Shown here: positions 5,633 to 5,879 of the stretch, piece by piece
Layout of the letters: every line of letters starts with the position of its first letter
How positions within the stretch are numbered: the first letter of the stretch is position 1
DNA from: Porphyromonadaceae bacterium
GTDB taxonomy: Bacteria > Bacteroidota > Bacteroidia > Bacteroidales > Dysgonomonadaceae
Direction of reading: 5' to 3'
Length of the DNA stretch: 5,879 nt
NCBI GenBank assembly: GCA_022840285.1
Contig: JALHIE010000110.1
Location: forward strand, 1 to 5,879
The notes under the pieces: model-generated
Told to the model about the DNA's origin: nothing
Database searches by the model: none
The model's input: the letters and a program-made list of their open reading frames with translations, nothing else
Translations under genes and position numbers: made by a program

Positions 5633-5879
5633 TTATTTCAACAACAGATAAAGAATGGCTGTGAGCATGAATTCGCTCCCTGCCTGATAATGGTCTCCCG
5701 TAGTGCGTATATACTGTATGGAACATCCTTTTTCCCTGTAAACCTTGTACAACAGGTCGGCACAGTCGACCGGGATTAGATTATCTTCCCCGCTGTGAAT
5801 CAGGTGTATATCAAGTCTTCTACTGGGAGTCCAGTTGTAAACAAGGGAGTTCAGTTCCATACATTCCTGCAGCTTGAGA
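5633..5879 (-). CDS. Alpha/beta-hydrolase D, C-terminal end only
   Basis: Only the last 81 residues are inside the window; the frame is open to the right edge (LKLQECMELNSLVYNW and onwards), so the Met at 5860 is internal and not a start. The part seen contains the acid loop HSGEDNLIPV and the catalytic His motif TTGDHYQAG, and ends YLLLK. It is the closest relative of hydrolase C in this window: MELNSLVYNWTP against MNSIVYNYTP, and DLLYKVYREKGC against DLLYREYKKRGC. It shows what an intact end of this family looks like, which is the basis for calling A truncated and C frameshifted. It is upstream of C in the same direction with a 24-base gap, so probably cotranscribed. Confidence 0.85.
   Translation of the reverse strand, partial: LKLQECMELNSLVYNWTPSRRLDIHLIHSGEDNLIPVDCADLLYKVYREKGCSIQYIRTTGDHYQAGSEFMLTAILYLLLK

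Noticed and set aside
5633..5860. A 75-residue protein starting at the ATG at 5860
   Set aside because: The frame continues upstream to the edge with residues matching hydrolase C, so this Met is internal to gene D.

Overview
The window looks like a piece of a Bacteroidota chromosome. The signs are a LytS-type histidine kinase paired with a LytTR regulator, exported alpha/beta-hydrolases with lipoprotein signals, start codons preceded by A/T-rich spacers with no convincing Shine-Dalgarno sequence, and moderate GC. This assignment is inference; there is no rRNA or marker gene to confirm it.

Layout. On the + strand, 2-991 is the end of a membrane histidine kinase whose start lies left of the window. 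It overlaps by four bases (ATGA) the LytTR response regulator at 988-1707. A 46-base convergent gap follows. Everything from 1754 to the right edge is on the - strand and reads right to left as one tightly packed, operon-like array: hydrolase D (partial, 5879-5633), hydrolase C (5608-4487, with its true C-terminus out of frame to 4419), four tiny membrane-protein ORFs s1-s4 (4410-3957), hydrolase A (3950-2877) and hydrolase B (2893-1754). Gaps between genes are 6-24 bases and A/B overlap by 17 bases.

The four hydrolases are paralogues sharing a nucleophile elbow (GYSxG), an acid-loop Asp and the motifs DYSxIF and YMHPDFF. Two are broken near the 3' end at homopolymer runs. C is one base out of frame at an A6G4 run, and the intact His-containing tail continues in another frame. 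A stops at a T7 run just before the catalytic His region, and B, which has no signal peptide, begins in the overlap. Removing one T would fuse A and B into a 731-residue protein.

The most striking content is the stretch 3951-4418, which looks empty to a normal gene caller but holds four consecutive microprotein ORFs of 45, 26, 30 and 26 residues. Each is essentially one hydrophobic helix. By residue pattern they form an alternating alpha-beta-alpha-beta series, as if a two-peptide module had been duplicated. A plausible but untested picture is an envelope system of exported esterase/lipase-like lipoproteins with small membrane partners, perhaps controlled by the adjacent two-component pair.
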